64,000 nt of DNA from Igneacidithiobacillus copahuensis (GCF_018854015.1 NZ_JAAXYO010000154.1:73722-137721); one strand, 5' to 3'. Shown: positions 35,854 to 43,471, numbered from the stretch's first letter. Notes: generated by a model not told the origin, from the letters alone. Translations and numbers: made by a program.

Positions 35854-37141
35854 CATGGGCAGTGTCGATCTGAGCGCGCCAAATTCGCCCCTGTATGCCC
35901 GTGTCAAAAATGCACTGGAGCGGAGCAACTCATGGCCGGAAGTCCTGCGACATTTCGGCATGGACCAGAAACAGCTATCCGGCAAGCATTGTTCCTGCCC
36001 AGGCTGTGGCGGCAAAGACCGTTTTCGCTTCGACAACAAGGACAACAAAGGCACCTTCATCTGCTCACAGGGCAACGGCGAAATGCTCGCCGGAGGTGGT
36101 TGGGAACTCATCCATCACATCACCGGCATGAATTTTCAGGAGGCCCTGCCCGTCGTAGCAGAAATCCTTGGCGTGGAAAAAGCAGGTTTTGCGGCACCAT
36201 TACCCATGAGGGACAAGAGTGGACCGGCTGCACCTTCACATGCTGCAAGTCCTTCGCCCCTTGCGGGGCGCAAGCCCATTGCAGGGAGCGAACCCTTCGC
36301 AGGGTGCGAACCCTTCGCAGGGTGCGAACCCTTCGCAGGGTGCGAACCCTTTGCAACGTCCATTGACTGGAAAAAACTGGATGAAACAACGCAAAAACGA
36401 TACGACTATCTGCGCCGTGTGGCGAGAGAATCCGCTCGCATGGACCGGCTTTCCGGAAAGGAACGCGATCTGGCTCTGGGATACTTTCGCCATCGCGGCA
36501 TCGACTTCGGCCAGATCGGCTGGCCGGCGATCTTTTTCCATCCCGATCTTCCCGACAGGCAGCAAAACTGGCGGGGCCCGGCGCTCATCGTCTGGATGAC
36601 CCGCCCCATGGATGAACCACAAGCCATGCAACAGGGCCGCGTAGTGGGGATGCAACGCCTCTGGCTCGATCCCGATCTGGGTAAGCCAGGCCATCAACCC
36701 ATCAACAAAGGCAAGGCACCCATCGAAACGGCGAAGAAATCCTTTGCCATCTGCGATGGAGCGATGGTCGGCAGCCGTGCGAAACTCTATGAATCCTCTG
36801 CCAGACCTGCCATGCAGGTTGTTGGCGAGGGCGTGGAAACCGTCCTGTCATGGCTCACACTGGCTGCACGTCGCAACCTGCATCCCGATGCCGTAGATGC
36901 CTGCCTGTCCACATCGCAACTGAAAACGTGGCGGTTCCCAGGCCAGATCGCCAGCCGTGGCGAAAACCTGCACATCCTGGAAGATAACGACGAAGCCGGA
37001 AAACTGGCCGTCCTCAAGCTACGCAGCGTCTATCCCGAAGCCACCAGATACCAGTCTCCGGTAGGCAACGATTTCAACGATTACCTGATTTCCTTTTCTC
37101 AACCACAACCAAGGAGTGTCTCGTGTCCCGCAATGTCCTGA
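35840..37141 (+). CDS. Zinc-finger/TOPRIM primase-like protein
   Basis: This 433-residue protein begins with a zinc-binding primase domain (about residues 50-75, CSCPGCGGKDRFRFD...GTFIC). A TOPRIM domain lies in the second half: QVVGEGVETVLSWL carries the catalytic Glu, and LHILEDNDEAGKL carries the acidic pair. The layout matches the primase half of phage P4 alpha-type and plasmid primases; no helicase half is present. It probably makes primers on the transferred strand or at the origin. The linker (about residues 115-175) holds four CEPFAG repeats and an internal copy of the TTTGCGGCACCAT motif. Confidence 0.82.
   Translation: MVMIDMGSVDLSAPNSPLYARVKNALERSNSWPEVLRHFGMDQKQLSGKHCSCPGCGGKDRFRFDNKDNKGTFICSQGNGEMLAGGGWELIHHITGMNFQEALPVVAEILGVEKAGFAAPLPMRDKSGPAAPSHAASPSPLAGRKPIAGSEPFAGCEPFAGCEPFAGCEPFATSIDWKKLDETTQKRYDYLRRVARESARMDRLSGKERDLALGYFRHRGIDFGQIGWPAIFFHPDLPDRQQNWRGPALIVWMTRPMDEPQAMQQGRVVGMQRLWLDPDLGKPGHQPINKGKAPIETAKKSFAICDGAMVGSRAKLYESSARPAMQVVGEGVETVLSWLTLAARRNLHPDAVDACLSTSQLKTWRFPGQIASRGENLHILEDNDEAGKLAVLKLRSVYPEATRYQSPVGNDFNDYLISFSQPQPRSVSCPAMS
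36187..36200 (+). promoter_or_regulatory. TTTTGCGGCACCAT motif inside the primase gene
   Basis: This exact match lies between the zinc and TOPRIM domains, reading GFAAPLP. It may mark a domain junction or a regulator-binding site within the gene. Confidence 0.45.
36288..36359 (+). repeat. 18-bp tandem repeat, four copies, in the primase gene
   Basis: Unit GCGAACCCTTCGCAGGGT recurs four times (the last degenerate), encoding CEPFAG. Each unit contains an inverted repeat (TGCGAA/TTCGCA), so the DNA can form small hairpins. Confidence 0.85.
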
Positions 37142-37731
37142 ATCTTTCCGCCATGCTGCTCGTCAGCCTGTCCCTTGCCGGATGTGCCGCGCCCCAACTG
37201 CACCAGCCGGAACCGTCTACCCGCCTGCCTTCCGTTTTACAGCGCTCCAGCCACATGGCGGCCATCGCGCAAAAGAAAGTCGCGGAGGTCATCTTCGTGC
37301 AATCGCATCCGCCCGTAGTGTCCATCGCACCATCCCAAATCCGGGCCGTGGATGACCGGTTCAGTTTCCATTGGTCCGGTTCCCTAAAATCCGTAGCTCT
37401 CAATCTGGCTGCGGCCATGGGCTGGAGTCTCGACATCGCCAATCATCAACCGCTGGTCTATCCTTCCGTGTACATCGACCAGCATAACGTCACGGCCATT
37501 CGCATGGTTCACGTCATTAACCAGCAGGCCATGCCCACGGCAATACTGCGACTGGATGACGCTACCCGATCCATCGTGCTCACGGTCCCCACAAAACAGC
37601 AGGTAGTAGCGTGGGAACAGCACAAAAAAGCCTGCCAGGACAAGGGCAAAGGCATCGCAAAGACGGCAACCCATTCTTTGGGTATCGCGCCGAAATTTTC
37701 CACGATTCCCGCAAAGCCTGCGGAGAAATAA
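37123..37731 (+). CDS. dotD: DotD/TraH-like outer-membrane lipoprotein
   Basis: This 202-residue protein has a lipoprotein signal: LLVSLSLAGC with the lipid-modified Cys near residue 21. The mature domain includes FSFHWSGSLKSVALNLAAAMGWSLDI and YPSVYIDQHNVTAIRMVHVINQQ, the secretin N0-like fold of DotD. DotD works with DotC to place the DotH ring in the outer membrane. It starts at GTG with AAGGAG upstream, overlapping the primase end by 19 nt. In IncI plasmids DotD (TraH) sits beside DotC and DotB; here it is in a separate plus-strand operon, facing the dotC-dotB operon. Confidence 0.82.
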   Translation: MSRNVLNLSAMLLVSLSLAGCAAPQLHQPEPSTRLPSVLQRSSHMAAIAQKKVAEVIFVQSHPPVVSIAPSQIRAVDDRFSFHWSGSLKSVALNLAAAMGWSLDIANHQPLVYPSVYIDQHNVTAIRMVHVINQQAMPTAILRLDDATRSIVLTVPTKQQVVAWEQHKKACQDKGKGIAKTATHSLGIAPKFSTIPAKPAEK

Positions 37732-37747
37732 ATCGTGAACGACAATG

Positions 37748-37776
37748 TTGCAAACGCTGTACTGTTTGTCTATGCT
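37748..37776 (+). promoter_or_regulatory. Sigma70-like promoter of a candidate small RNA
   Basis: TTGCAA and TATGCT are separated by exactly 17 nt. The promoter lies 17 nt after the dotD stop, and its product would start near 37783. Confidence 0.65.
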
Positions 37777-37782
37777 AAAAAG

Positions 37783-37873
37783 ACAAACCGGCGACATGAA
37801 GCCGCGCCCGAAAGGAAAACGCTGCAAGTCTCGCACGACGGCCCCGTTTACACGGCCTGAACGGGGCTTTTTT
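37783..37873 (+). ncRNA. Candidate approximately 90-nt small RNA
   Basis: A good promoter upstream and a strong intrinsic terminator at 37841-37873 bracket about 90 nt with no necessary coding role. It could be a regulator of plasmid copy number or transfer, or a leader for the 94-residue gene that begins at the end of the terminator. The family is unknown. Confidence 0.5.
37841..37873 (+). terminator. Rho-independent terminator
   Basis: An 8-bp GC-rich stem GCCCCGTT/AACGGGGC with an 11-nt loop is followed by six T residues. The ATG of the next gene immediately follows the T-run. Confidence 0.85.
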
Positions 37874-38158
37874 ATGGCAAGAAAGCGCACGTCACGGCAT
37901 CAGCATCAGGAATCCTTCTTCCCGCCCGTACTGTGGGAAAAGCCCGTCTATCCCGTCGATGACGGGACCATTTGCGAGAATTGCCAGCGCATCAGGCCGA
38001 CCGGCGAATACACCATGTGGAAAAGCTGTTGTCAGATCCGGTTCATTCGCAACCTTCCCAAAGAGTTTCGGGAAGCATGGCTCAACCGCTTCGCTGAACG
38101 GTTCGATCCACAAACCGTCCAGCGGACCATGGAACATTTCCGGCAATGGCTGTCCTGA
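37874..38158 (+). CDS. Small Cys-containing hypothetical protein, 94 aa
   Basis: The sequence is basic at the start (MARKRTSRHQHQ) and contains CENCQ and, 20 residues on, a CC pair, so a metal site is possible. No family is recognised. The ATG directly follows a strong terminator, so expression may depend on read-through or antitermination. A longer in-frame version starting upstream would run through the terminator stem. Confidence 0.5.
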   Translation: MARKRTSRHQHQESFFPPVLWEKPVYPVDDGTICENCQRIRPTGEYTMWKSCCQIRFIRNLPKEFREAWLNRFAERFDPQTVQRTMEHFRQWLS

Positions 38159-38182
38159 ATCGCGCCGAAACGACACACTGAA

Positions 38183-38737
38183 TCAGGAAATCCAGTTGGC
38201 TATGACTCCACCCAGTAACGCCCCAAGAGAAGTCGCCATGATCAGAATCATCACGGCATGATCGGCAAACTTGTGGAATCCCTGAAACACGGTGACCTGT
38301 TCTTCCAGTAGCTTGCCCAATTGCCCTAGCGGATCACCAGCACCAGCGGTGATCTTCTTCAGGTTTTCTTTCTGGGTGTCCAGCATGGTTTTCAATTCCG
38401 CATTTTCCTTTTCCAGCATGCTCGACAGAAATTGCCGGTTCTGGGCCATCATGATCTCCAGATCCCGTTTCATGGCCTCATGGCTTTCTACCAGTTTCGA
38501 CAGCCCTCCCAAGGCGGTACGGAACTGCTTCATGTCCTCGTCCATCCTGTTCAGGCGATCACCAAGCGCTTTCTGAATGTCAAAAAACTCCCGGCTGTAC
38601 GTGGCCGCAATCATCTGTTCATGCAGCTTCGCCAGACTGGTCAGGGTTTTCGATGGCGAATCTCTGCTTCCGCCCACTTCTCCCGCTGCATCGGGCCAGC
38701 CATTCTGCGGCATGCTGACAATGTTATCCGATTCCAT
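38183..38737 (-). CDS. C-tail-anchored coiled-coil protein, 184 aa
   Basis: The central region (about residues 50-150) is coiled coil (LGDRLNRMDEDMKQFRTALGGLSKLVESHEAMKRDL). The last 25 residues form a membrane anchor (HAVMILIMATSLGALLGGVIANWIS). The start at 38737 overlaps the ParM-like gene stop (TGATG), so it ends the dotC-parM operon. It could tether the partition or transfer apparatus to the membrane; this is inference. Confidence 0.65.
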   Translation of the reverse strand: MESDNIVSMPQNGWPDAAGEVGGSRDSPSKTLTSLAKLHEQMIAATYSREFFDIQKALGDRLNRMDEDMKQFRTALGGLSKLVESHEAMKRDLEIMMAQNRQFLSSMLEKENAELKTMLDTQKENLKKITAGAGDPLGQLGKLLEEQVTVFQGFHKFADHAVMILIMATSLGALLGGVIANWIS

Positions 38738-39765
38738 CACGCATTCCCTTGGTCTAGCAACATCCCCATCTTCGCCATGCCGCGCACGTTCGCCAGTTCC
38801 GGAGCGTCGGGGATTCGCCCCTGATCCCAAAGCTGCCAGCCGGACGCCCGAACCATGTACGCGCCGCCACCGACCAGAAGAATGGCATCCAGATCCATCA
38901 GGCCCGCAAGCCCCTGCCCACCACTGAGAATATGGGTAGCCTTGTCCATGATCTGTGGAATCACCGTGCGCATGACGTGCAATCTCTGGCTCTCTACGTT
39001 ATGGACCTCGCCAGACACCTTGAACTGCCCACTGCGCAAGGCTTTTCCCGCAGCTCCAGGCAAAGGCATCGCCTGCAAGCGCAGACTGCGCTGCAACTCC
39101 TCCATCAGAACATCCACCATGTCGGACACGCCCTGCTGAAAACCACCGGAACGGCTCATTTCGATGGCTCCCTCTCCATCGTCCGTAATGGTGTACACCG
39201 CCACATCCGTCGTGCGGGAACCCACGTCGACCACTCCAATCCGGTCCATCTGCGTCATGCTGCCATCATTCTGGATCAGGTAATCGAAAATGGCCGCCAT
39301 GCCCTGGGGGAGAATCTTGATCCGCCCCGGCACGGCCAGATGCCGCCGCAACCCGTCCGCCGTCTCCTGAATGACCTGCTTTTTCAGCGATTCCACCCGC
39401 CGGTTGACCGCCAGGCGGTTCACCTGTCCGGTTCGGTCGAAATATACCGACATGGGCAATCCGGTCACTACCATGTCACCGTCCACCATCCCCAGGCTAC
39501 ACGCGGCATGACGGCACAACACCCGATTGAGCGCCGAATTCGGCCAGTCGTCGAACCTGGTGCTCTCCGCATTGGGACCGTCCTGCAATGTGAAAATCGC
39601 CCCTTCCGTCTCCAGAACCGGAGCGCCGCCGGAAACGAATTTGCCACCGGAATAACGGGACTGCACCACCCTGCCATTCGTGGCCTTGCTGGGAATCACC
39701 CGAAATTCTTCGCCATTGCCAACCTTCACGTCCCCATACCCATCGTCAATCGCTATCATCGTCAA
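38737..39765 (-). CDS. ParM/StbA-like actin-family partition ATPase
   Basis: This 342-residue protein has the actin-fold landmarks: AIDDGYGDVKVGNG near the start (phosphate 1), IGVVDVGSRTTDVAVY in the middle (phosphate 2), and AILLVGGGAYMV near residue 295 (adenosine loop). Such proteins form filaments that push plasmid copies apart. The preceding gene overlaps by 20 nt and probably encodes the DNA-binding adaptor. It is unusual that these genes follow dotC, dotB and icmT in one operon. Confidence 0.82.
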   Translation of the reverse strand: MTMIAIDDGYGDVKVGNGEEFRVIPSKATNGRVVQSRYSGGKFVSGGAPVLETEGAIFTLQDGPNAESTRFDDWPNSALNRVLCRHAACSLGMVDGDMVVTGLPMSVYFDRTGQVNRLAVNRRVESLKKQVIQETADGLRRHLAVPGRIKILPQGMAAIFDYLIQNDGSMTQMDRIGVVDVGSRTTDVAVYTITDDGEGAIEMSRSGGFQQGVSDMVDVLMEELQRSLRLQAMPLPGAAGKALRSGQFKVSGEVHNVESQRLHVMRTVIPQIMDKATHILSGGQGLAGLMDLDAILLVGGGAYMVRASGWQLWDQGRIPDAPELANVRGMAKMGMLLDQGNA

Positions 39766-40564
39766 AGCCTCCTACGGATTTCAAAAGGTTTGCCAGTCTC
39801 TGCTGGCCCAGATGTTGCTGCACGGCTTCTTTCGGAGTAGGAATATCCAGCCTCATTTCATCGGGATTGGAAAAGATGCCTGACCGACGTGCCAATCCGG
39901 ACGAATCCGAAGGCGCAAATGTCGGCTGCCTTGATCCACTTGCCACCGAAGCCCTCGAGTCATCAAGAAAACTTCCCGCGCTGTTTTCCTCTTTTTCCTG
40001 CATGTCCGACCCAAAATGCTTCGCAACAGGCTGCGCCTGGGCATCAGGCTGCGCCTGTGCATCAAGCCGCGCCGGAACATCCGGTTGCACGGGGACAGCC
40101 GGTTGCACCGGTGCAGCAGGCTGCGCCGGCGTTGCCTGTATCGTTGCAAAGCCATTGTTCCCCATAGGCTTTTCTGGCAACGGTTTTTCCACCACCAACG
40201 AAGATGGCCCCCGGTCATCACCATTTGCCAGACGGTCTTCCCATGAAAATCCCGATGGTCCGGCATCCAGTCCCGATGGCGTCGAAACCTTGTCTGGCAC
40301 GTCCCTGTCCCGCTTTTTCCATCCAGCAAGTTTCTTCGCGCCCTGGTGCATGACGCTGAAAACCGGTTGCGCATCCCCCACGATTTCCCGTTTGGCCGGG
40401 ACGCTCCTCTCGACCTTGCGTAACCCTTCGCACAGGCAGCGTTTCAGCCACAACTGAAGATTCTTCGTGTCTCCGCGCTCATCCAGACGCGCCAGAAAAC
40501 CCAGAATCTCCACGTCATCGGGCTTCCCGTCATCGAGGCGAATGGTCAAACGCTTGACCTCCAT
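39746..40564 (-). CDS. ParR-like adaptor with long disordered region
   Basis: Residues 1 to about 60 (RLTIRLDDGKPDDVEILGFLARLDERGDTKNLQLWLKRCLCEGL) resemble a ribbon-helix-helix/ParR-type DNA-binding N-terminus. The middle is Pro/Gln/Ala-rich (QPAAPVQPAVPVQPDVPA) and is encoded by the GC-rich repeat family. The C-terminus (about 235-272) is a short conserved-looking helix that could bind the actin-like partner. The gene overlaps ParM downstream and IcmT upstream (TGATG). Role inferred from position and N-terminal pattern. Confidence 0.6.
   Translation of the reverse strand: MEVKRLTIRLDDGKPDDVEILGFLARLDERGDTKNLQLWLKRCLCEGLRKVERSVPAKREIVGDAQPVFSVMHQGAKKLAGWKKRDRDVPDKVSTPSGLDAGPSGFSWEDRLANGDDRGPSSLVVEKPLPEKPMGNNGFATIQATPAQPAAPVQPAVPVQPDVPARLDAQAQPDAQAQPVAKHFGSDMQEKEENSAGSFLDDSRASVASGSRQPTFAPSDSSGLARRSGIFSNPDEMRLDIPTPKEAVQQHLGQQRLANLLKSVGGFDDDSD
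40015..40135 (-). repeat. In-frame Gln-Pro-Ala repeat tract in the ParR-like gene
   Basis: Tandem units such as CAGCCTGATGCCCAGGCGCA and CAACCGGCTGTCCCCGTGCA encode a proline-rich linker. They closely match units in the giant gene at 5.3-5.9 kb. Confidence 0.7.
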
Positions 40565-40797
40565 CAGCGCACTCTCCAGTCTCCATGCAAGGCGCGAGAA
40601 ATCAGGGGTACCAGATCACCCAGACGCAATCCCTGCATCTTCAGCACCACGAAAAGCCCGATCCACAAGATCAACAGGGCAGTCCAGAAAATTACGCCAT
40701 GAACGAACAACACCAGATACGGCAGAATGCCCACCAGTACCCAATACTCCAGACCAAAAACGGTTTGGGGCATGGCCCCCGCATTACGCCAGCGCAT
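40564..40797 (-). CDS. icmT: IcmT/TraK-like small membrane protein
   Basis: This 77-residue protein has the IcmT/TraK layout: MRWRNAGAMPQTVFGLEYWV, then two membrane segments (about residues 18-37 and 38-56) and a short cytosolic tail. Its place directly after dotB matches the TraJ-TraK order of IncI plasmids. The start at 40797 (GGAG about 8 nt upstream) lies inside the dotB 3' end; a longer frame from 40842 would overlap more. IcmT is a small inner-membrane component of the Dot/Icm machine. Confidence 0.78.
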   Translation of the reverse strand: MRWRNAGAMPQTVFGLEYWVLVGILPYLVLFVHGVIFWTALLILWIGLFVVLKMQGLRLGDLVPLISRALHGDWRVR

Positions 40798-41977
40798 AGT
40801 CTTTCTCCAATCCGTGATAAACTTCCTGCGTGATTTTCCCATCCTGATACCGAGCCTCTATATCGCGGATCATGGGCCGACCATATTCCACCAAAAGCCG
40901 GTCCATTTCCGGCATCAGGTTTTCGATGGAAGTTTTCAGCAGGCGGTCCCTGACCTTTGCATCGAATACCAGATATTCCCGCAGCGGCGTCACCCTCCCA
41001 TCCGCAGAGGGCACCAGAATCTGGCTGACGATCAGCCGTAGGGAATACACCAGATCCTGCTTCTTGATGAGCTTTTCTTCCGTGGGAAAACCGGAAATGA
41101 GACGGTCGATGGTGGCGCTCACGCCAATGGTGTGCGTCGTGGAGACCACCATGTGTCCGGTCAACACCATTTCCAGCGCCGCCGAGATACTTTCCTTGTC
41201 GCGCAATTCTCCGATCATGGCGACGTTGGGATGCCTGCGCATACCTTCCCGAATGGACAGGTCGAAGCCATGCAGGTTGGTGGGCACTTCCGCGTGATGA
41301 ACGAAGCTGCGCGGAATCTGCCCATTTTGCAGCATCTGCTCGATCACATCCTGCAAGACGATCTCGATGGGATCTTCCGCCGTGATGATCTTGTAGGACG
41401 ACTTCAGGCGTTCCAGGGCATCGCGCATCATGGAAGCCAGCAGGGTCGTCTTGCCCGAACCCGTAGGCCCCGTCACCAGCACCATCCCTCGTGGATGAAA
41501 GAAATTTTCCCGAATCGCATCAGGAATGCCATATTCTTCCGGGAACTTCACCATGGCCGGCAATGGACGGATGGTGATCTGGACATTGGTTTCGCCGCCA
41601 CTGGTCTGCCCCTGCACCATGTTCACCCGAAAACGATGCTTTTTCCCGCGTCGCTCGTGGCCGATGGCATGTTTTTCTTCTACCATGTACGCCACATTCA
41701 GGCCGCCCCGAATACGGTTCATTTCTTCCTGCGCCGCTGCGCCCTTGAACAGATGGTTGGCGATCAGCCGCATTTCTTCCGGGGTGAAGATTTCCAGTTG
41801 CAAAGCATGGCCGGCTTCCACATCCTCCTGCGTCAGCAATCGCCCTTCGCGGGCCATCACATGACGGTACTGGTAGAGATTGACGAACAGGGGGTAGCCC
41901 GTCTGAAAATCCAGATCGGATACGCCCATATCCGCCGCAATCACCAGAATCCGGCGCAGATCATCGACCGAAAACAT
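40784..41977 (-). CDS. dotB: DotB/TraJ-like secretion ATPase
   Basis: This 397-residue protein of the PilT/VirB11 family has Walker A GPTGSGKTTL at residues 170-179, the Asp box ITAEDPIEI, Walker B VAMIGELRDKESISAAL and the His box TGHMVVSTTHT. A short N-terminal domain precedes the ATPase core, as in DotB. It drives substrate transfer by the Dot/Icm-type channel. The ATG at 41977 overlaps the dotC stop (TGATG); a longer frame from 42028 would intrude on dotC. This is a firm family assignment. Confidence 0.9.
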   Translation of the reverse strand: MFSVDDLRRILVIAADMGVSDLDFQTGYPLFVNLYQYRHVMAREGRLLTQEDVEAGHALQLEIFTPEEMRLIANHLFKGAAAQEEMNRIRGGLNVAYMVEEKHAIGHERRGKKHRFRVNMVQGQTSGGETNVQITIRPLPAMVKFPEEYGIPDAIRENFFHPRGMVLVTGPTGSGKTTLLASMMRDALERLKSSYKIITAEDPIEIVLQDVIEQMLQNGQIPRSFVHHAEVPTNLHGFDLSIREGMRRHPNVAMIGELRDKESISAALEMVLTGHMVVSTTHTIGVSATIDRLISGFPTEEKLIKKQDLVYSLRLIVSQILVPSADGRVTPLREYLVFDAKVRDRLLKTSIENLMPEMDRLLVEYGRPMIRDIEARYQDGKITQEVYHGLEKDYALA

Positions 41978-42837
41978 CAGAGTTTCCCGTTCGGCACGAT
42001 GGTCTGGGACGGCAGGCCAGGGTTCCAATGCAGGACATAGTGATGCACCGGGCGCAATCCGCTCACATGCCAGGAAGCCGCTTTCGTGATCCGCAAGATC
42101 CGGTCATTTTCCCGAAGATCAGCACCATGCTTCACCGTGCCCATGTTGCTGATGGCAAAATAGGGTGATCCAATGCGGTTTTCCGCATGGAGACGGTCAT
42201 ACAACAGGATGCCCAGGAAGTCCCGACGCATGGCATAGACAGCCATGGTGAAATTGTTCCGCGCCAGGGCCACACCCGCCTTCCAGCCTCTGGCAATCCC
42301 TTTTTTCCAGACTGCCCGTTGGGCCGCTGTGTGCGGCAATAACAGAGGCGGAATATCGCGTTCCTTCGGATATGGAGCCAGATCGGGCATGAGGTAACTC
42401 TGCCAGCGGGGTACGCTGGTAATCAGTCGCGCCGGGGCATGGATGCGATAGAGCTTGTTGGAAATGGTCAGGAGATTCGGGTTGTGCAGGTGCATGGCCT
42501 GATGCGCCTGCTCCAGGATCGGCGGCATCACCCAGACCTGCCCTCCCGCATCGGGAACCGCAAAGATCCAGTGCTGAAAATCCCAGATGCGACTGAGATA
42601 GTGATGATAACCCTTCAGCCGCGCCCATATGATGCGGTCCTCGCAGGCCAGCCCCGCCTCTGCACCTACCCGCAACGCCTCGTGATAGATCGCCTTGCGA
42701 TGAATGTGATACAGCGGATTCCCTGCCCTGACAGCCTTTCGGTTGCCGCCTGCAAGGCTGCCGCCATCGCCCCAATTTTCGATGCTCCGGTAAACAGCCA
42801 TGGACTGTCCGGTGTTTTCGGCAACGTAATGAACCAT
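41977..42837 (-). CDS. dotC: DotC/TraI-like protein lacking a visible lipobox
   Basis: This 286-residue protein follows the DotC pattern: an N-terminal GAEAGLACEDRIIWARL region, LTISNKLYRIHAPARLITSVPRWQSYL, LLLPHTAAQRAVWKKGIARGWKAG, and RRDFLGILLYDRLHAENRIGSPYFAISNMG with ENDRILRIT. DotC is normally an outer-membrane lipoprotein that helps assemble the DotH ring with DotD. The start at 42837 is chosen from the ribosome site and leader motif; an in-frame ATG at 42882 lies in the leader itself. Neither start gives a signal peptide or lipobox, which is odd for the family. Confidence 0.78.
   Translation of the reverse strand: MVHYVAENTGQSMAVYRSIENWGDGGSLAGGNRKAVRAGNPLYHIHRKAIYHEALRVGAEAGLACEDRIIWARLKGYHHYLSRIWDFQHWIFAVPDAGGQVWVMPPILEQAHQAMHLHNPNLLTISNKLYRIHAPARLITSVPRWQSYLMPDLAPYPKERDIPPLLLPHTAAQRAVWKKGIARGWKAGVALARNNFTMAVYAMRRDFLGILLYDRLHAENRIGSPYFAISNMGTVKHGADLRENDRILRITKAASWHVSGLRPVHHYVLHWNPGLPSQTIVPNGKL
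42735..42765 (-). repeat. Inverted copy of the GGCAGCCTTGCAGGCGGCA unit in dotC
   Basis: On the minus strand the unit is read GSLAGGN. The same bases in the giant gene at about 6.94 kb are read LQAA, a different frame. Confidence 0.7.
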
Positions 42838-42880
42838 GTCGATCCTCTCTGGCAAAACGGTAAAAAATCCTTCCTGCACC

Positions 42881-42894
42881 ATTGGTGCCGCAAA
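42881..42894 (-). promoter_or_regulatory. TTTGCGGCACCAAT leader motif (dotC operon)
   Basis: Minus-strand copy whose downstream edge lies 43 nt before the dotC ATG. It is separated from the hexamer repeat array only by an A-rich stretch. Confidence 0.7.
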
Positions 42895-42900
42895 CTTTTT

Positions 42901-43123
42901 GTGGTCGCGCTCGACGTCGCGCTCGACGTCAAAAATGGGGGGTCAGGTGGCCTCTGACCGGGGGGTTTTGACGGCGACGGTGACGGCGAGCGCGACGTCG
43001 AGGGTGACGGCGACGGTGACGCGAAAAGTGGCACTTAGGCGGGGGGTAAACCGGCTTTTTTGACGTCGAGCGCGACGGCGACGGTGACGTCGAGCGTGAC
43101 GTCGAGCGCGACGTCGAGCGTGA
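42901..43123. repeat. Hexamer repeat arrays: candidate replication origin or partition centromere
   Basis: Three blocks of 6-bp units (GACGTC, GAGCGC, GACGGC, GACGGT, GAGCGT) lie at 42901-42930 (inverted), 42970-43023 (9 units) and 43062-43123 (10 units). Each block is bordered by a T/A run. A GGTCAG...CTGACC palindrome sits at about 42941-42959. The outer blocks are inverted relative to each other. The array lies upstream of the operon that encodes the ParM-like and ParR-like proteins. Confidence 0.8.
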
Positions 43124-43471
43124 CCAATGATTCGGGCGATTTCCGTGGGAAAATTTTGTAAACGCTCTTGATAGAGTAATGGGGCCGTCAGTAAGCGGTT
43201 CGGTGTCTGTAGCGTCTGGATTTGCGGGGAATCTGGGGGTGATTTGCGTGGTATGTCTCTCGCGCGCGTGCGCGTGTGCGCGTGAGGAGATTTTGGGGAT
43301 TTTTTTGAGACTGGGGGGTGAGGGCGGTCTGTGGTATTGGGGCGGGTCGGCTGAATGGTGGCTTGAGGTGTTTGGGTGTTGGATCGGGCTGGATGAGTAT
43401 TGGATGGCTCTGGACGGTTCGAGGATGGTCGTGGGCGGTTGGGTGTCGGTGGTAATCTGGTCCGTGATGGA

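Noticed and set aside
36288..36359. CRISPR-like interpretation of the tandem repeats
   Set aside because: Units are contiguous with no spacers and are translated in frame.
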